Source: Bacteroides sp. (GTDB lineage Bacteria > Bacteroidota > Bacteroidia > Bacteroidales > Bacteroidaceae). Taken from it: 7,496 nucleotides of DNA. Of the stretch, positions 6,337 to 7,496 are shown one piece after another. Made by a program: the position numbers and the translations under genes. Each line of letters opens with the position of its first letter. Positions within the stretch are counted from its first letter, which is position 1. Under the pieces are notes generated by a model, which made no database searches, had not been told where the DNA came from, and was given only the letters and a program-made list of their open reading frames with translations. The DNA lies in the NCBI GenBank assembly GCA_019412865.1, contig DXOJ01000147.1:2629-10124 (forward strand). The letters run 5' to 3'.

Positions 6337-7496
6337 TTAATTGTTAGCATTGAGGCGAATATTATCTCTCCATTCAACAGGATCATTACACCATGCCTCA
6401 TTTCCATTTCCTGTAGCATCGGTAAACCTGTCACCTTTTCCTTCATTGAATTTAAAATAAGCAAACAATGCATTGGAATGAGGATCGGTCGCATACAAGT
6501 TGTTGGCTATTTCCCGCTGAGATAAAGCCCGCTTCCATAAGCGGAATTCGCTCATCTGAACATCTGCTTTCAAATATTCGGCATTTCCAATTTTACATTT
6601 CGTTTTACTGAGATTGGTCACTTTACCCGGTACATCTATCGAATTATCCAATTTTCCGTCAACATACAGATACAACTTGCTGCTTGTACACACCCAAGCT
6701 ATCTGATACCATTTATTCTCTTCAAACAACGTTGCACTGTTCATCTGTAAGCCCTGAGTCTTTATCTGCAAACGATTTCCTTCAATGGGGGCATCACCAA
6801 AACGAGTATAAATCTGCCCATCCGATTCGCCCAAACTGCTTGAACCATCAAAAAGGGCCTGATTATTCAATTCCCCAACCTTCTTCCCAAGTTTGCTCAT
6901 ATTGACACAGAACTCTAAAGTCCATTCACTTAAAGATAAATCTTCAACCAACCTGAAAGTAGCATTATGTCCAGAGTTGAAAACCGGGACTGAAGTCACA
7001 ATGGCCGGATCAAGTAAATAAAGTATAGTACTTCCAGGTTTCAAGACCTCTGCCGCGCCATCTTTACTCTGAAGTGTCAAAGCAATGGCATATTTATTTC
7101 CGCTATCTTTCATTTCCTGCGTCAAGGGAAGAATTTCCAATCCTGACGATTCCGAAAGAACCTCCCCCTGCTTTATCACAGCCTCTTTCCCCTTAAAATT
7201 ATACTGTTCGGCAGGAAGAAATTTATAGGATGTATAATTAACTTCATTATACTTTGCCAATAATTCAGCATCTTCCACAAACTCAAAGTTATAGTCTTTC
7301 TCTGCCGGATCGGAAAGACGCACATTCAAATTGGCTGTCACCAAATCTTGATCAATAAACACTTTTAATGCAGTATTCGGATTCGTACCAGTTTGTGAAA
7401 TATAGGCCTGATTATGTAACACCGAATATTCGGCATTATCACAACCGACAAACAGACATGTAAAGAATAATAGTCCGATTATATTTTGTTTTAATA
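6337..7496 (-). CDS. Glycan-binding lipoprotein, DUF1735-like region plus LamG/concanavalin-like domain (5' end cut by right edge)
   Basis: Probable surface glycan-binding lipoprotein; 385 complete codons are visible and the frame stays open to the window edge. The visible N-terminus (LKQNIIGLLFFTCLFVGC) is a lipoprotein signal peptide with lipobox FVGC, so the true start lies only a few codons past 7496. A GTG at 7422 would skip the signal peptide and is not the start. The lipidated Cys is encoded at 7443-7441 and is followed by DNAE, acidic as in surface-exported lipoproteins. Numbering from the first visible codon, residues about 40-165 fit a DUF1735-like region (ALKVFIDQD, LNVRLSDPA, EAVIKQGE). 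Residues about 175-365 fit a LamG-type jelly roll (WTLEFCVN, NKWYQIAWV, LYLYVDGKLDN, MSEFRLWKRALSQREI, LFAYFKFNEGKGD). No catalytic motif of a GH16-type enzyme is seen. Such proteins sit beside SusC/SusD pairs and GH18 or GH92 enzymes in Bacteroides N-glycan loci, so similar genes are expected upstream, beyond the right edge. The specific glycan is not known. Confidence 0.87.
   Translation of the reverse strand, partial: LKQNIIGLLFFTCLFVGCDNAEYSVLHNQAYISQTGTNPNTALKVFIDQDLVTANLNVRLSDPAEKDYNFEFVEDAELLAKYNEVNYTSYKFLPAEQYNFKGKEAVIKQGEVLSESSGLEILPLTQEMKDSGNKYAIALTLQSKDGAAEVLKPGSTILYLLDPAIVTSVPVFNSGHNATFRLVEDLSLSEWTLEFCVNMSKLGKKVGELNNQALFDGSSSLGESDGQIYTRFGDAPIEGNRLQIKTQGLQMNSATLFEENKWYQIAWVCTSSKLYLYVDGKLDNSIDVPGKVTNLSKTKCKIGNAEYLKADVQMSEFRLWKRALSQREIANNLYATDPHSNALFAYFKFNEGKGDRFTDATGNGNEAWCNDPVEWRDNIRLNANN

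Noticed and set aside
7420..7422. GTG start at 7422 for the LamG-domain gene
   Set aside because: The frame stays open upstream and encodes a clear lipoprotein signal peptide, so the gene begins beyond the window edge.
6337..7496. LamG-like domain as a GH16-type catalytic domain
   Set aside because: The jelly-roll strands are recognisable but no ExDxE-type catalytic motif is visible, so a binding role fits better.

Overview
The window looks like chromosomal DNA of a gut Bacteroides or close relative. Three things point there. Promoter-like TAnnTTTG boxes (the Bacteroidota -7 element) precede three of the genes. No start codon has a Shine-Dalgarno sequence. Two neighbouring DUF1735-type lipoproteins resemble the glycan-binding proteins of Bacteroidota polysaccharide utilization loci (PULs). 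The species cannot be fixed from the sequence.

Layout, left to right. (1) At 1-54, minus strand, are the first 18 codons of a gene that reads like prfB (peptide chain release factor 2). (2) A 100-bp divergent region follows, with a -7 box for each direction only 13 bp apart. (3) At 155-3073, plus strand, is a two-domain M16 (insulinase/pitrilysin family) zinc peptidase with a lipoprotein signal peptide. (4) A convergent intergenic region (3074-3261) holds two strong perfect hairpins, best read as transcription terminators. (5) At 3262-5076, minus strand, is a long-chain fatty acid-CoA ligase of the ANL superfamily with all core motifs and its own promoter. (6) A 222-bp gap holds that promoter and a likely terminator for the operon to the right. 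(7) At 5299-6312 and 6337-7496, minus strand, are two lipoprotein genes 24 bp apart. The first to be transcribed (the right-hand one) has a DUF1735-like region plus a LamG/concanavalin-like domain. The second has a DUF1735-like region plus an F5/8 type C (discoidin-like) domain. They look like the 3' end of a PUL whose SusC/SusD and enzyme genes would lie beyond the right edge.

Functionally the window joins a housekeeping block (translation termination, envelope proteolysis, fatty acid activation) to the tail of an accessory glycan-uptake operon. The terminator-like hairpins and separate promoters suggest that the ligase and the peptidase are not part of the PUL transcript. I see no CRISPR array, tRNA or rRNA gene, insertion sequence or phage gene. 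I found no convincing evidence of a new kind of biological system. The points most worth a second look are the crowded divergent promoter region, the enlarged zinc-site spacing in the M16 peptidase, and the unknown glycan target of the paired binding proteins.
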